A DNA stretch of 42,153 bases from Akkermansia sp. (lineage in GTDB: Bacteria; Verrucomicrobiota; Verrucomicrobiia; Verrucomicrobiales; Akkermansiaceae), in NCBI GenBank assembly GCA_030525455.1, contig JAUNER010000023.1, positions 1 through 42,153 on the forward strand. Direction: 5' to 3'. The notes under the pieces are model-generated. The model had not been told where the DNA came from. It searched no databases and worked only from the letters and a program-made list of their open reading frames with translations. Position 1 is the stretch's first letter. Each line of letters opens with the position of its first letter. The position numbers were made by a program, and so were the translations under genes. This document shows positions 15,416 through 23,577 of this stretch, one piece after another.

Positions 15416-16783
15416 ATGCCAAAGTTATACATAAAGACCTATGGATGTCAGATGAATGAACGTGATTCTGAGCAAGTAGCCCGTATGTTTGTGCAGAATG
15501 GGTATACATTGACTACTAGTGAGAGTGAAGCAGACGTGATTTTGATGAATTCGTGTTCTATTCGTGAGCAGGCTGAGCAAAAAGCTCTGGGTAAGATGGG
15601 CTTAGTATCATCTCAATTACAGCAGCATAGGCCACATGTGGTTTATGGTATGATGGGCTGTATGGCTCAGAGTAAAAAAGAAGAGCTTTTTAAGGAAATT
15701 CCACGACTTGATTTGGTCATTGGTACGCAGAAATATCACCGTGTGTTTGAATATGTTGATAGTATTGTTCGCCAACGCCAGGAACATCGTATGGATAACT
15801 TGCAAAGTGCTTTTTCCGGTAGTCATGTGATTGATGTGGCAGAGGAAGTTGATTCGCAGAATTATATTAAGGACCATTTGAACCCGGGGGAACGCTCGAC
15901 TGCTTTTGTTTCTATCATGCAAGGTTGTCAGATGAAGTGTGCTTATTGCATTGTACCTTATACTCGTGGCGAGGAACGCTGTCGACCTATTGCTGATGTG
16001 GTGGATGAAGTAAAAATGCTTGTGGATGCCGGGGTAAAAGAAGTCACATTGCTTGGGCAGATTGTGAATCGCTACGGGCGTGAGTTCCCCTTGGTTGATG
16101 GTAAGGGGGGCTTTGTGCAGTTGTTAGAGGCGGTTCATGAGATTGATGGTCTGAAACGTATTCGTTTTGTTTCTCCACATCCTATTGGATTCCGGCAGGA
16201 TTTGGTTCAGGCATTTACTTATTTGCCGAAGTTGTGTAGCCACATTCACTTCCCCATGCAGAGTGGGAGTGACCGAATTTTGAAATTGATGCGTCGCCCA
16301 TATAAAAATGAAGCTTATATGGAGTTATGTGTGCAGATGCGACAAGCTCGCCCGGATTTGGCAATCACGACTGATATTATTGTTGGTTTTCCGGGGGAAA
16401 CGGAAGAGGATTACTTGGAAACTCGTAAGGCTGTAGAAGAAATTCAGTTCGATAATGCCTTTATTTTTAGATATTCCCCTCGCCGTGGCACTCCTGCGGC
16501 TGCTATGGATAATCAAATCCCGGAAGAGGTAAAAGAAGCTCGAAATCAGGATTTGCTCGAGGTGGTGAATAAAATCGCCGTCCGTAAAAATGCAGAGTTG
16601 GTAGGTACTGTCCAAGAGGTGCTTTTGGAAGGACCATCAAAGACAAATGCCGCTCGTCTGGCCGGGCGTACATCACAGAATAAACCGGTTATGGTGGAAG
16701 CTGGGTGTGAGCATATTGGTGAAATTCGTCCAATCCGTATAGACGAAAGCACCGGGTTTACTCTTTATGGGTCTCTGTGTTAG
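15416..16783 (+). CDS. miaB: tRNA-2-methylthio-N6-dimethylallyladenosine synthase
   Basis: A radical-SAM methylthiotransferase that adds a 2-methylthio group to i6A37 of tRNAs reading U-starting codons. The N-terminal UPF0004 domain carries KTYGCQMNERDSEQ with its cluster Cys and MNSCSIREQAEQKALG. The radical-SAM cluster motif is CQMKCAYC (C-x3-C-x2-C) in GCQMKCAYCIVPYTRGEE. The LLGQIVNRYG motif corresponds to the family LGQNVNSYG, and a TRAM domain ends the protein (VEAGCEHIGEIRPIRI). ATG 15416 gives 455 residues and the family start MPKLYIKTYGCQMN; an in-frame GTG at 15350 would add 22 unsupported residues. Its last 26 bases overlap the end of comEC on the other strand. Confidence 0.95.
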   Translation: MPKLYIKTYGCQMNERDSEQVARMFVQNGYTLTTSESEADVILMNSCSIREQAEQKALGKMGLVSSQLQQHRPHVVYGMMGCMAQSKKEELFKEIPRLDLVIGTQKYHRVFEYVDSIVRQRQEHRMDNLQSAFSGSHVIDVAEEVDSQNYIKDHLNPGERSTAFVSIMQGCQMKCAYCIVPYTRGEERCRPIADVVDEVKMLVDAGVKEVTLLGQIVNRYGREFPLVDGKGGFVQLLEAVHEIDGLKRIRFVSPHPIGFRQDLVQAFTYLPKLCSHIHFPMQSGSDRILKLMRRPYKNEAYMELCVQMRQARPDLAITTDIIVGFPGETEEDYLETRKAVEEIQFDNAFIFRYSPRRGTPAAAMDNQIPEEVKEARNQDLLEVVNKIAVRKNAELVGTVQEVLLEGPSKTNAARLAGRTSQNKPVMVEAGCEHIGEIRPIRIDESTGFTLYGSLC

Positions 16784-18857
16784 CCCATGGGGTAATGCAA
16801 ATGCCTGTCGGGGTGAGGGTAAGTGTGTGTGTGCCGGATGTTACTAGGCTGTAGCTTTTTACGCCCTCCGGTACGGCACAGGTGTGTGGTGTGGTGAATA
16901 TGACGGCTTTGGCTCCTGTAGCTTGAATCCATTCGCTATCCATGACCGGGTCTCTGGGATGATGTCCTATGATGATGAGGTCTGCTGTGAGTGCTAGGGC
17001 TGGTAGTCCGCTACTGCGAGCGTTCCCGATGATGAGGACTTTTTGCCCATGGCATTGCCATAGGAAGATAGGACTTTTGTCTTGGTGGATTCCTGTGCGA
17101 ATGGCTTCGGGGGTGGGAATGTGGGTGAGTGTGTTTGTTGGGGCTAGTGTGATGGATTGTGGGGGATTTTTGGTAGCATCGTGATAGGGGAGTGCAGGGT
17201 ATTTTTCTTTGAGTGTAGCCATGCCCTCGCGGTCGGATTTTGTAGTACCTGTTAGTATGAGGTGGGCAGGGGAAATGTTACGTGCTTTCATGATGGGGAT
17301 TAGGTTAAATTCCTGGGCACTAGCAGACCCTGCATTGAGTACTATGGCCGGATTTGAGAGGAGTATGGAGTAATTATGGGGGAAGTGGGGAATGATGAGT
17401 GCTTCATTTTCTTTTAGTGAGGGATAGCAATATTGGTAGCTGTCGGGTAGATTAGCTATAAAGTTGACAGTTGCTAGCATAGTGCCGGCAAGCATACTGC
17501 TTATGGAATTACATACGGGCAGAACTCCGGGAACCCAGCTTAGGCAAATGCCGGCTAGACTGAAATGCATGATGAGGGTAACCGGTATCGTGAGTAGTAT
17601 GCTAGATAGAACCGCATAGAGGTTCCATGAGTTAAAATGCCAAATCGTCAGGGGAATTGATATGAGCCAGGCACTGATAGAAACGATGATGAGGGCTCCG
17701 GTGCCTCTGCTAAGTTTGAGAGCAAGGCGTTCAAAGTAGGTGTATATTCGTGCGGGAATAAATGAATCTGGTGCCCAAATGGGGCGTTCTTTGTTGATGA
17801 TTATCGGTACAGCGGCGATGACTCCAAAGATGATAAAGGAAAGTTGAAAACCAGGTTGATAGGGCTGTAATGGGTCGATGAGACACATGATGATAAAGGC
17901 CAGCCCTAGGATATTGAGGGTGGATTTCCTGTGGCGTAGTACGGGGGCAAGTAGGAAGAGTATAATCATGATAAGGGCTCGTACAGCAGATTCTTCCATG
18001 CCGGTGACAAATACATAGAGGACGACAACGGGCAGGGTGAGTAGGGTGGCTAGGCTATGGCGTATTCGTAGAAGTTTAAATAAGCCTAGCAACATGGCTG
18101 AAAGTATGGCTACTTGTGCCCCACTAACGGCAAAAATATGTAGTGCTCCGCTGTGTAGAAATTTTTCAATGGTTGAGAGTTCTGCATCAGTAGTGTCGCC
18201 AAGTACTGTTGAAACCATGACTTGGCGGGTTTCATCGTCGGGGCTTGCTCCTTCTCTCAGCAGTGCAGAGGCTCGTTTCCGCAGGCTTTGTGAGTAGGCC
18301 ATACATTGGCTGGTTATATCTCCAGCCCCCATGTGTGTGGCTTGCTCAAGTTTTATCCCTAGGGCGATTCGTCGTAAATATGCCCAGCGTTCGCGGTCAA
18401 ATTGTCCTGGTCCGGTGGGGGGGATGAATTCATAGGCTTTGCCTTGGATTTCGTATCGTTGTCCGATTTCTAATGGAGTAGGGAAGTCCTTTGTAGAGAG
18501 TAGCCAAAACCAGTTGGAGTTGTCTGGATGAAAGATGTAGGATTTTCCGGATGCTGCTCTGATAGACCCCGTGCTTTTCCAGTATCTGCCGGGTTCTGAG
18601 CTGATGCTGTTGTAGTCTCGGTGGTAGGTTTCTAGGTTTATTCCTACCCAAAGTACGAGTAGCCCGGCTACAAAACTCATTGACGGATAACGAAAAATTG
18701 CCGGCAGTGTAATGAAAATTACTGCCGCTAACCAAAACCACCCCGAGCAATCTATGGCTGCGTAAACGCTTAGCATGGCGAGTGCCGGCATGAGTAGTGG
18801 AGATTTGGCAATGAGCCGCTCCATCCATGGCACAGCTTGCTCGGGGGATGAATTCAT
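16758..18857 (-). CDS. comEC: ComEC/Rec2 DNA-uptake channel with degenerate C-terminal domain
   Basis: ComEC is the inner-membrane channel through which single-stranded DNA enters during transformation. The 699-residue protein has N-terminal hydrophobic helices, an OB-like segment (about 90-170, with EIGQRYEIQGKAY and GPGQFDRERWAYLRR), and the polytopic competence domain (about 205-470) with STVLGDTTDAEL and LHIFAVSGAQVAILS, in which the usual SGLH reads SGAQ. The last 200 residues correspond to the metallo-beta-lactamase-like domain, but where family members show LTHxDxDHxGG this one has LILTGTTKSDREGM, so the metal-binding histidines are missing. Catalytic nuclease activity of that domain is therefore unlikely. 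It overlaps miaB tail to tail by 26 bases and is followed upstream on the strand by the YhaM-like gene, whose stop lies 7 bases before its start. Confidence 0.88.
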   Translation of the reverse strand: MNSSPEQAVPWMERLIAKSPLLMPALAMLSVYAAIDCSGWFWLAAVIFITLPAIFRYPSMSFVAGLLVLWVGINLETYHRDYNSISSEPGRYWKSTGSIRAASGKSYIFHPDNSNWFWLLSTKDFPTPLEIGQRYEIQGKAYEFIPPTGPGQFDRERWAYLRRIALGIKLEQATHMGAGDITSQCMAYSQSLRKRASALLREGASPDDETRQVMVSTVLGDTTDAELSTIEKFLHSGALHIFAVSGAQVAILSAMLLGLFKLLRIRHSLATLLTLPVVVLYVFVTGMEESAVRALIMIILFLLAPVLRHRKSTLNILGLAFIIMCLIDPLQPYQPGFQLSFIIFGVIAAVPIIINKERPIWAPDSFIPARIYTYFERLALKLSRGTGALIIVSISAWLISIPLTIWHFNSWNLYAVLSSILLTIPVTLIMHFSLAGICLSWVPGVLPVCNSISSMLAGTMLATVNFIANLPDSYQYCYPSLKENEALIIPHFPHNYSILLSNPAIVLNAGSASAQEFNLIPIMKARNISPAHLILTGTTKSDREGMATLKEKYPALPYHDATKNPPQSITLAPTNTLTHIPTPEAIRTGIHQDKSPIFLWQCHGQKVLIIGNARSSGLPALALTADLIIIGHHPRDPVMDSEWIQATGAKAVIFTTPHTCAVPEGVKSYSLVTSGTHTLTLTPTGICITPWANTETHKE

Positions 18858-18864
18858 GGTAAAA

Positions 18865-19923
18865 TTAGAGGCTATTCTCAGTGGGTGGCTCTAGGGGGGG
18901 CTCGTTTATTTTTGCCAGAGGTATGACCACATTGCCGGGGAGGGGCATTTTCTTTTGTAGTACATGGGCACTGAGTGGTTCACTTGTGTCGTAGGCATTT
19001 CGGAACATTTCCATCTTTGCATCTAGGTTGTCAATGTAGTGAAGTGCAAATGCTTCCGGTGTTTTTGGAACAACCGGTGAGCCAAATGCTAGTTCTCCAT
19101 GATGTGCGGCAATGAGGTGTAGTAGGTGGATTCGTACGTCTGCCGTGGGTGGTTCTAGGGTTTTCCAGCTTTCTGCTTCCGGCAGGAGCATGATTTTTTT
19201 CCATAAGCTGTTGATGAGTTCAATACCTAGAGGGATGTGCCCTAGTAGTTCACCAACGTCTGAATAGGGCATCACGAAATCTTCTTTAGGATAGCTGTTT
19301 TCCCAGAGTTTGCCGCTGTCGTGAAATAAACACCCTGCTAGTAGCAGGTCTTTGTTAAGCTCCGGTGTGACGGTGGCAATGGCGTCTGCTAACCGCATCA
19401 TGCTGGCGGTGTGTTCGATGAGCCCTCCTCGGCGTGCATGGTGATAGTTCCGTGCGGCTGCGGTGCGGTAGAGCCTTTCTTCGTATTGGTTCAGAAATTC
19501 GCGGCATAGCACTCGTAGTCTCGGGTCTTGTATTTTGTCTGTTAGCTCACGAATGTCTTGTAGGTCTTGGTTTTGTTTTTCTCTGAGTGCTCCGGAACCG
19601 GTTAGGAAGCTTTCTTTTTCTTCTTCGTTAAGGGGGCGTATATTTAGTTCTGCTACTTCCATACCAAATTGGCCTTTTGCCCATTGTCCGCTGAGGGCTA
19701 CAAAACTGCCAATAGGTAGAGAGGCTATGTCGGGGAACCATGCTTTATCTGCCCATACTTTTATGCTCATGTTCCCTTCCGCTGCTGCAAAGGTGACGTC
19801 TAAGTAGGGTTTGTTTGTTTTTGTTGTCTTTGATAGACGTTGTGTTAGTTGTGCAAATGTTTCAGCTTCTGTCACCCCTTCTGCGGCCAGCTTCATCAGC
19901 TCCATTAGTCCGATTTGTTCCAT
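18865..19923 (-). CDS. yhaM: YhaM-type 3'-5' exoribonuclease (OB fold plus HD domain)
   Basis: YhaM-family enzymes are metal-dependent 3'-5' nucleases with an OB-fold nucleic-acid-binding domain followed by an HD phosphohydrolase domain. Residues about 20-100 form the OB part (KPYLDVTFAAAEGNMSIKVW, PIGSFVALSGQW). The HD domain follows: NYHHARRGGLIEHTASMMRL, then GCLFHDSGKLWE with the His-Asp pair near 201-202, HIPLGIELI, HLIAAHHGELAFGSPVVPKT and ALHYIDNLDAKM, all family signatures. Start: ATG 19932 (MIGMEQ) overlaps a predicted -10 box, so ATG 19923 (MEQIGL, 352 residues) is preferred. The tail is Pro-rich and probably disordered. It ends 7 bases before comEC on the same strand, suggesting one transcript. 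Confidence 0.85.
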   Translation of the reverse strand: MEQIGLMELMKLAAEGVTEAETFAQLTQRLSKTTKTNKPYLDVTFAAAEGNMSIKVWADKAWFPDIASLPIGSFVALSGQWAKGQFGMEVAELNIRPLNEEEKESFLTGSGALREKQNQDLQDIRELTDKIQDPRLRVLCREFLNQYEERLYRTAAARNYHHARRGGLIEHTASMMRLADAIATVTPELNKDLLLAGCLFHDSGKLWENSYPKEDFVMPYSDVGELLGHIPLGIELINSLWKKIMLLPEAESWKTLEPPTADVRIHLLHLIAAHHGELAFGSPVVPKTPEAFALHYIDNLDAKMEMFRNAYDTSEPLSAHVLQKKMPLPGNVVIPLAKINEPPLEPPTENSL

Positions 19924-19930
19924 GCCTATC

Positions 19931-19959
19931 ATTTTGCTCTTATCTCATCATAAGGTCAA
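19931..19959 (-). promoter_or_regulatory. Candidate leaderless promoter of yhaM
   Basis: On the minus strand TTGACC (complement of 19954-19959), 17 bases, CAAAAT (complement of 19931-19936), then 7 bases to ATG 19923. The spacing puts the transcription start at or next to the start codon. Confidence 0.4.
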
Positions 19960-20034
19960 GATTTCTGCTCTTGCTTTATTAACTTTCTGATTTTGTTTGG
20001 CTTGGTGGCTCTTTTTGCCTTGCTGGCTTTATCA

Positions 20035-20063
20035 TTGCAATTTAACGGACATAATAGTAGCAT
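20035..20063 (+). promoter_or_regulatory. Candidate leaderless promoter of rnc
   Basis: TTGCAA (20035-20040), 17 bases, TAGCAT (20058-20063), 7 bases, ATG 20071. Both boxes match 4 of 6, so it is weaker than the obg promoter but has the same -10 to start distance. Confidence 0.35.
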
Positions 20064-20070
20064 CTTGGCG

Positions 20071-20763
20071 ATGGATGTTGGCATATTAGAAAAAAAACTA
20101 GGTTATGAATTTCGCGATAAGGGACTACTTGTTCAAGCCTTGACTCATCCTAGTGCTGATAGCAAAGCAGAAACGAGGGTGACTTATGAACGTCTGGAGT
20201 TCCTGGGCGATGCCGTGTTAGAGCTGGCCGTGACTCAGTATTTGTATGCCGCTATGCCACGTTCGCCGGAGGGATTGTTGACACAGCTTCGCTCTCGTGT
20301 GGTAAGCAGAGCTAATTTGGGGCAGGTGGGGTTTTCTTTAGGGCTGGAACAGTTTATTTTGCTCGGAAAAGGTGAGGAAAAGGCCGGCGGACGTAGCAAA
20401 AACTCTATCGTAGCAAATACATTTGAATCTGTTTTTGGGGCTATGTCGTTGGATTCTGATTATGAGACAACTAAGCAAATTGCTTTGCGAGTGTTGCAGG
20501 ATTCTCTTAAGCAATTAGCCGCAAACCCCGCAGATGTGAATCCTAAAGGGGAGTTGCAAAGTATTTTGCAAGCTGTTTTGCCGGAAACTCCGACCTATCA
20601 AACAACAGAAATAGGGGCTAGAGATGCCGATGACCGATTCTTAGCCGAGGTGCATTGGCATGGTGTTCTCATTGGCTCCGGATATGGGTCGAGTAAGCGA
20701 AAAGCCGAAGTCGCCGCCGCATCAAATGCATTGGCTTTGAAAAAATGGCAATCTCTTTGTTGA
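20071..20763 (+). CDS. rnc: Ribonuclease III
   Basis: RNase III cleaves double-stranded RNA, mainly rRNA precursors and structured mRNAs. The 230-residue protein has the catalytic domain with ERLEFLGDAVLELAVT (E40, E43, D47 equivalent to the conserved acidic residues) and a second motif NSIVANTFESVFGAM, where E119 is kept but the usual Asp three residues before it is Asn116. The C-terminal double-stranded RNA-binding domain covers about 155-230 (NPKGELQSILQ, then SGYGSSKRKAEVAAASNALA). The start MDVGILEKKLGYEFRDKGLL fits the family; an upstream in-frame extension from 19993 encodes a hydrophobic stretch not found in RNase III. It is divergent from yhaM and convergent with a small unknown gene. 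Confidence 0.94.
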   Translation: MDVGILEKKLGYEFRDKGLLVQALTHPSADSKAETRVTYERLEFLGDAVLELAVTQYLYAAMPRSPEGLLTQLRSRVVSRANLGQVGFSLGLEQFILLGKGEEKAGGRSKNSIVANTFESVFGAMSLDSDYETTKQIALRVLQDSLKQLAANPADVNPKGELQSILQAVLPETPTYQTTEIGARDADDRFLAEVHWHGVLIGSGYGSSKRKAEVAAASNALALKKWQSLC

Positions 20764-20792
20764 TTTTTGCCGTTAATGTTATTACTTCATTT

Positions 20793-21083
20793 TTAACGTG
20801 ACTTCAGCGTCGGGAGTTTTGGGGTGGCGGTATATACTTTCCCTTTTTTCATTAATCCCCCGGCACTAACCAAGTTTTGTAATTTATCATAAATTCTGAG
20901 TCGTAGAATTTCTTCTCCGCTCATAGGCATTTTCTTCTCTTTCATGGCAGAAAGCATCTGTAAGAATATCTCGTTAAATTCGAGTACTCCTGCGTTCTGC
21001 ATAATGTCTATTAGTTCATCGGTCACTAAATCAGGTGATTTGCGCGAGGAACCTTGTAATTTTCCCTCTAGCATAATCGTCAT
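20793..21083 (-). CDS. Small unknown protein, possible winged-helix fold
   Basis: It is 96 residues, with Lys and Met plentiful, no signal peptide and no membrane helix. The middle is helical (DELIDIMQNAGVLEFNEIFL, then SAMKEKKMPMSGEEILRLRI) and the end reads DKLQNLVSAGGLMKKGKVYT, which resembles the recognition helix and wing of a winged-helix domain. I do not recognise the family. The start could be ATG 21083 or the ATG three codons later (MLEGKL). It lies between rnc and obg on the opposite strand, sharing the 169-base region before obg. A regulator-like role is inference only. Confidence 0.5.
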   Translation of the reverse strand: MTIMLEGKLQGSSRKSPDLVTDELIDIMQNAGVLEFNEIFLQMLSAMKEKKMPMSGEEILRLRIYDKLQNLVSAGGLMKKGKVYTATPKLPTLKSR

Positions 21084-21217
21084 ATTAACATCTGCAAATC
21101 AATTTGCAAGCTGGAAATTATATGTTTTGTGGCTGGGGACTTGTTCTCAACTTGGCGTATGGGTATGAGAGATAAATGTCCCTTTGTTGCAGATGATTTA
21201 TCTATTGCGAGTTATTC

Positions 21218-21245
21218 TTGCATTTTAATAGCTAAAGTGTATAAT
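21218..21245 (+). promoter_or_regulatory. Leaderless promoter of obg
   Basis: TTGCAT (21218-21223), 16 bases, perfect TATAAT (21240-21245), then only 7 bases before ATG 21253. Transcription starts about 7 bases past the -10 box, so the mRNA should begin at or within a base of the start codon. No Shine-Dalgarno sequence is present or possible on such a transcript. Confidence 0.7.
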
Positions 21246-21252
21246 AACTCAC

Positions 21253-22305
21253 ATGTTTGTAGATAATATCCGCATATTTGCCAGAGCGGGCAAGGGTGGT
21301 AATGGATTGGTGAGTTTTCGCCGGGCAAAATTTGTGCCCAAAGGCGGACCGGATGGTGGTGATGGCGGCGATGGCGGTAGCGTCATCTTGGAGGTAGACC
21401 CCCATACAGATGATTTGCGTAAGTTTTTTTATGACCCTAAGTTGATTGCAACGGATGGGGTTGCCGGTCAGAGTGCCAAAAGACATGGTAAAAACGGTAA
21501 ATCGGTTATCGGGAAAGTTCCTCCCGGAACGATTATTTACCGCAGTAATGCAAGTTCTATGGCCGAGGCTACTTGGTTAGAAAGAGAGGGTGATGGCATT
21601 GAGCTGGAAAAGATTGCCGACCTTACTGAGTTGGGGACGCGTTTTGTGTTGTGTCAGGGTGGCTTTGGCGGCCGTGGTAACTGGCATTTCCGTACGGCTA
21701 CAAACCAAGCACCGCAAGAGGCTGAAATGGGTACAGAGGGTGAGGAAGGTGTGTTTTTCATGGAATTACGCCGCATTGCGGATGCAGGGCTAGTCGGCTA
21801 CCCCAATGCCGGTAAGAGTACTCTTCTTGGTGATTTGTCTGAGGCAAAGCCAAAGGTAGCAAACTATCCGTTTACGACTTTGCAACCTATCATCGGTGTA
21901 GTTGAGTTTGAGAATTTCCGTCGTTGTGTGGTGGCTGACATCCCCGGTATTATCGAGGGGGCTCACCGTAATCGTGGGTTAGGCCATGAGTTTTTGCGAC
22001 ACATTACACGTTGTAAAGTTCTTGTATTTGTGTTAGATATGGCTGGTAGTGAAGCTCGTGATCCTATTGAGGATTTAGAGACTCTTCGTACGGAGATTAA
22101 GCTGTATAGCGAAGATTTGGCTAAACAGCCATGGTTCGTTGTGGCTAATAAAATGGATTTAGAGGGTGCAGAGGAAAATCTGGCTAATTTCCGAATGCGT
22201 TTCCCTAAAGTGGAGGTTATTCCAATCTCTGCTTTAAATAGTGAAGGTTTAGATGTACTACGCACTAAACTTGATGAAATGGCCGGCTATAAATTTGTAA
22301 GATAA
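21253..22305 (+). CDS. obg: GTPase Obg (CgtA), ribosome assembly factor
   Basis: Obg is an essential GTPase that binds the 50S subunit and links ribosome maturation with the stringent response. The 350-residue protein contains the glycine-rich Obg fold (MFVDNIRIFARAGKGGNGLV, KGGPDGGDGGDGGSVIL, then GKNGKSVIGKVPPGTI) and a G domain from about 174: G1 GYPNAGKST (182-190), switch I TTLQPIIGVV, G3 DIPGIIEGAHRNRGLG, G4 NKMD and G5 ISALN. It ends at the G domain, without the C-terminal OCT domain of some homologues. A strong apparently leaderless promoter lies immediately upstream. The NahK-like kinase follows after 17 bases and is probably co-transcribed. Confidence 0.96.
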   Translation: MFVDNIRIFARAGKGGNGLVSFRRAKFVPKGGPDGGDGGDGGSVILEVDPHTDDLRKFFYDPKLIATDGVAGQSAKRHGKNGKSVIGKVPPGTIIYRSNASSMAEATWLEREGDGIELEKIADLTELGTRFVLCQGGFGGRGNWHFRTATNQAPQEAEMGTEGEEGVFFMELRRIADAGLVGYPNAGKSTLLGDLSEAKPKVANYPFTTLQPIIGVVEFENFRRCVVADIPGIIEGAHRNRGLGHEFLRHITRCKVLVFVLDMAGSEARDPIEDLETLRTEIKLYSEDLAKQPWFVVANKMDLEGAEENLANFRMRFPKVEVIPISALNSEGLDVLRTKLDEMAGYKFVR

Positions 22306-22322
22306 CATTCAATATAAAATAT

Positions 22323-23480
22323 ATGACTCCTCCTCATCAAAAACCGCCCGTTACTCCGGAATTATTGACTCGCATTGCAAGTATTGGCGATTTGTTCGCT
22401 ATTGAAGGTGAATTTGTTACGGGTAAGGAAATTCCCAGCGGTCACATCAATACGACATATAAGGCTGTTTATCGTAAAGCTGATGGCACAGAAGACGCTT
22501 ATATTTTGCAACGCATCAATGATTACGTGTTTAAGGACCCTCGTGCCGTGATGCGTAATGTGGAAAAAGTCACTCGCCATATTAACTGGAAAGTACTTAG
22601 AAGGGTAAAGGGCTCTGCTGGGCAAACCTTAAATCTTTATCCGGCTCGCGGTGGTCGCAATTATATTGAAATTCCGGGCGATGGTTTGTGGCGTTGTTAT
22701 AATTATTTGGAAGGCACACACACCTATGATGTGGTAGAGAATACTCGCCAGGCTTACCAAGCCGGGTTTGCCTTTGGTTCGTTCCAGGATTTGATTAGCG
22801 ATATGAATCCGGAGGACATCGTTGAAACTATTCCGAATTTCCATCATACTCGCCAGCGTTTTAATCGTTTGATGGAGGTAGCCGCTCAGGACCCGGAGGG
22901 TAGACTTGATTCCTGTCGCGAGGAGTTTGAGTTTATTAAAGCACGTGAAGCAGACGTCGACCGTTTGCTTGATTTGCAAGCTCAGGGAATACTCCCGACT
23001 CGCATCACTCACAATGATACTAAAATCAATAATGTGATGCTCGATGAGGAATCGGATAATGCGGTTTGTGTGATTGACCTTGATACGGTGATGCCCGGTC
23101 TGGTGCTCTATGATTTCGGTGATATGGTACGAACGGTGACTCCGCCCACTGAGGAAGACGAACAGGATTTGAGTAAGATTCGTATGCGTATGTCTATGTT
23201 CCAATCTATTGTAGATGGATATTTAGATGCTGCTCACAAGTTTCTTATGCCGGCAGAAATTGACCAGCTTGCTTTCTCCGGTAAGTTGATTACTTTAGAA
23301 GTCGGTATCCGCTTCCTTACTGACTATCTGGAGGGCGATAAGTATTTCAAAACATCGATGCCTAAGCACAACTTGATTCGTTGTCGTACGCAGTTGAAGC
23401 TTGTCGAGTGCATCGAGTCTGAATTATCTGCTATGGAGCAGTATGTGCAGCGTGTGGCTCGTCGCTTGAAGTGTAAATAA
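22323..23480 (+). CDS. nahK: N-acetylhexosamine 1-kinase-like phosphotransferase
   Basis: NahK phosphorylates GlcNAc and GalNAc at the anomeric carbon, feeding sugars released from mucin or milk glycans into central metabolism. The 385-residue protein is an APH-fold kinase. The N-lobe has IPSGHINTTYKAVY (38-50) in place of a P-loop. The C-lobe shows ITHNDTKINNVMLD with the catalytic Asp at about 232, and VCVIDLDTVMPGLVLYDFGD (249-268) with the metal-binding Asp. This CVIDLDTVMPGL form is the NahK-type signature rather than that of antibiotic kinases. The 17-base gap after obg suggests an operon, and a strong terminator follows. Exact sugar specificity cannot be read from sequence. Confidence 0.82.
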   Translation: MTPPHQKPPVTPELLTRIASIGDLFAIEGEFVTGKEIPSGHINTTYKAVYRKADGTEDAYILQRINDYVFKDPRAVMRNVEKVTRHINWKVLRRVKGSAGQTLNLYPARGGRNYIEIPGDGLWRCYNYLEGTHTYDVVENTRQAYQAGFAFGSFQDLISDMNPEDIVETIPNFHHTRQRFNRLMEVAAQDPEGRLDSCREEFEFIKAREADVDRLLDLQAQGILPTRITHNDTKINNVMLDEESDNAVCVIDLDTVMPGLVLYDFGDMVRTVTPPTEEDEQDLSKIRMRMSMFQSIVDGYLDAAHKFLMPAEIDQLAFSGKLITLEVGIRFLTDYLEGDKYFKTSMPKHNLIRCRTQLKLVECIESELSAMEQYVQRVARRLKCK

Positions 23481-23513
23481 CACACTTTGTTATTTGCCTA
23501 TTGCTTGAATTTC

Positions 23514-23560
23514 AAAAGCCTCGCTCGGGGAATTTCCCGGTGCGAGGCTTTTTTATTTTT
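23514..23560. terminator. Strong rho-independent terminator, probably bidirectional
   Basis: AAAAGCCTCGC (23514-23524) pairs perfectly with GCGAGGCTTTT (23542-23552). T-rich sequence follows on the plus strand (to 23560) and the A-run before the stem would act as a short T tract on the minus strand. It ends the obg-nahK transcript and lies 18 bases past the stop of the convergent Fe-S protein gene. Confidence 0.88.
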
Positions 23561-23577
23561 TGCGATGAAAGGGATTT

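Noticed and set aside
19993..20070. Hydrophobic N-terminal extension of RNase III
   Set aside because: It looks like a membrane anchor but is absent from the family, and a candidate promoter for the shorter form lies inside it.
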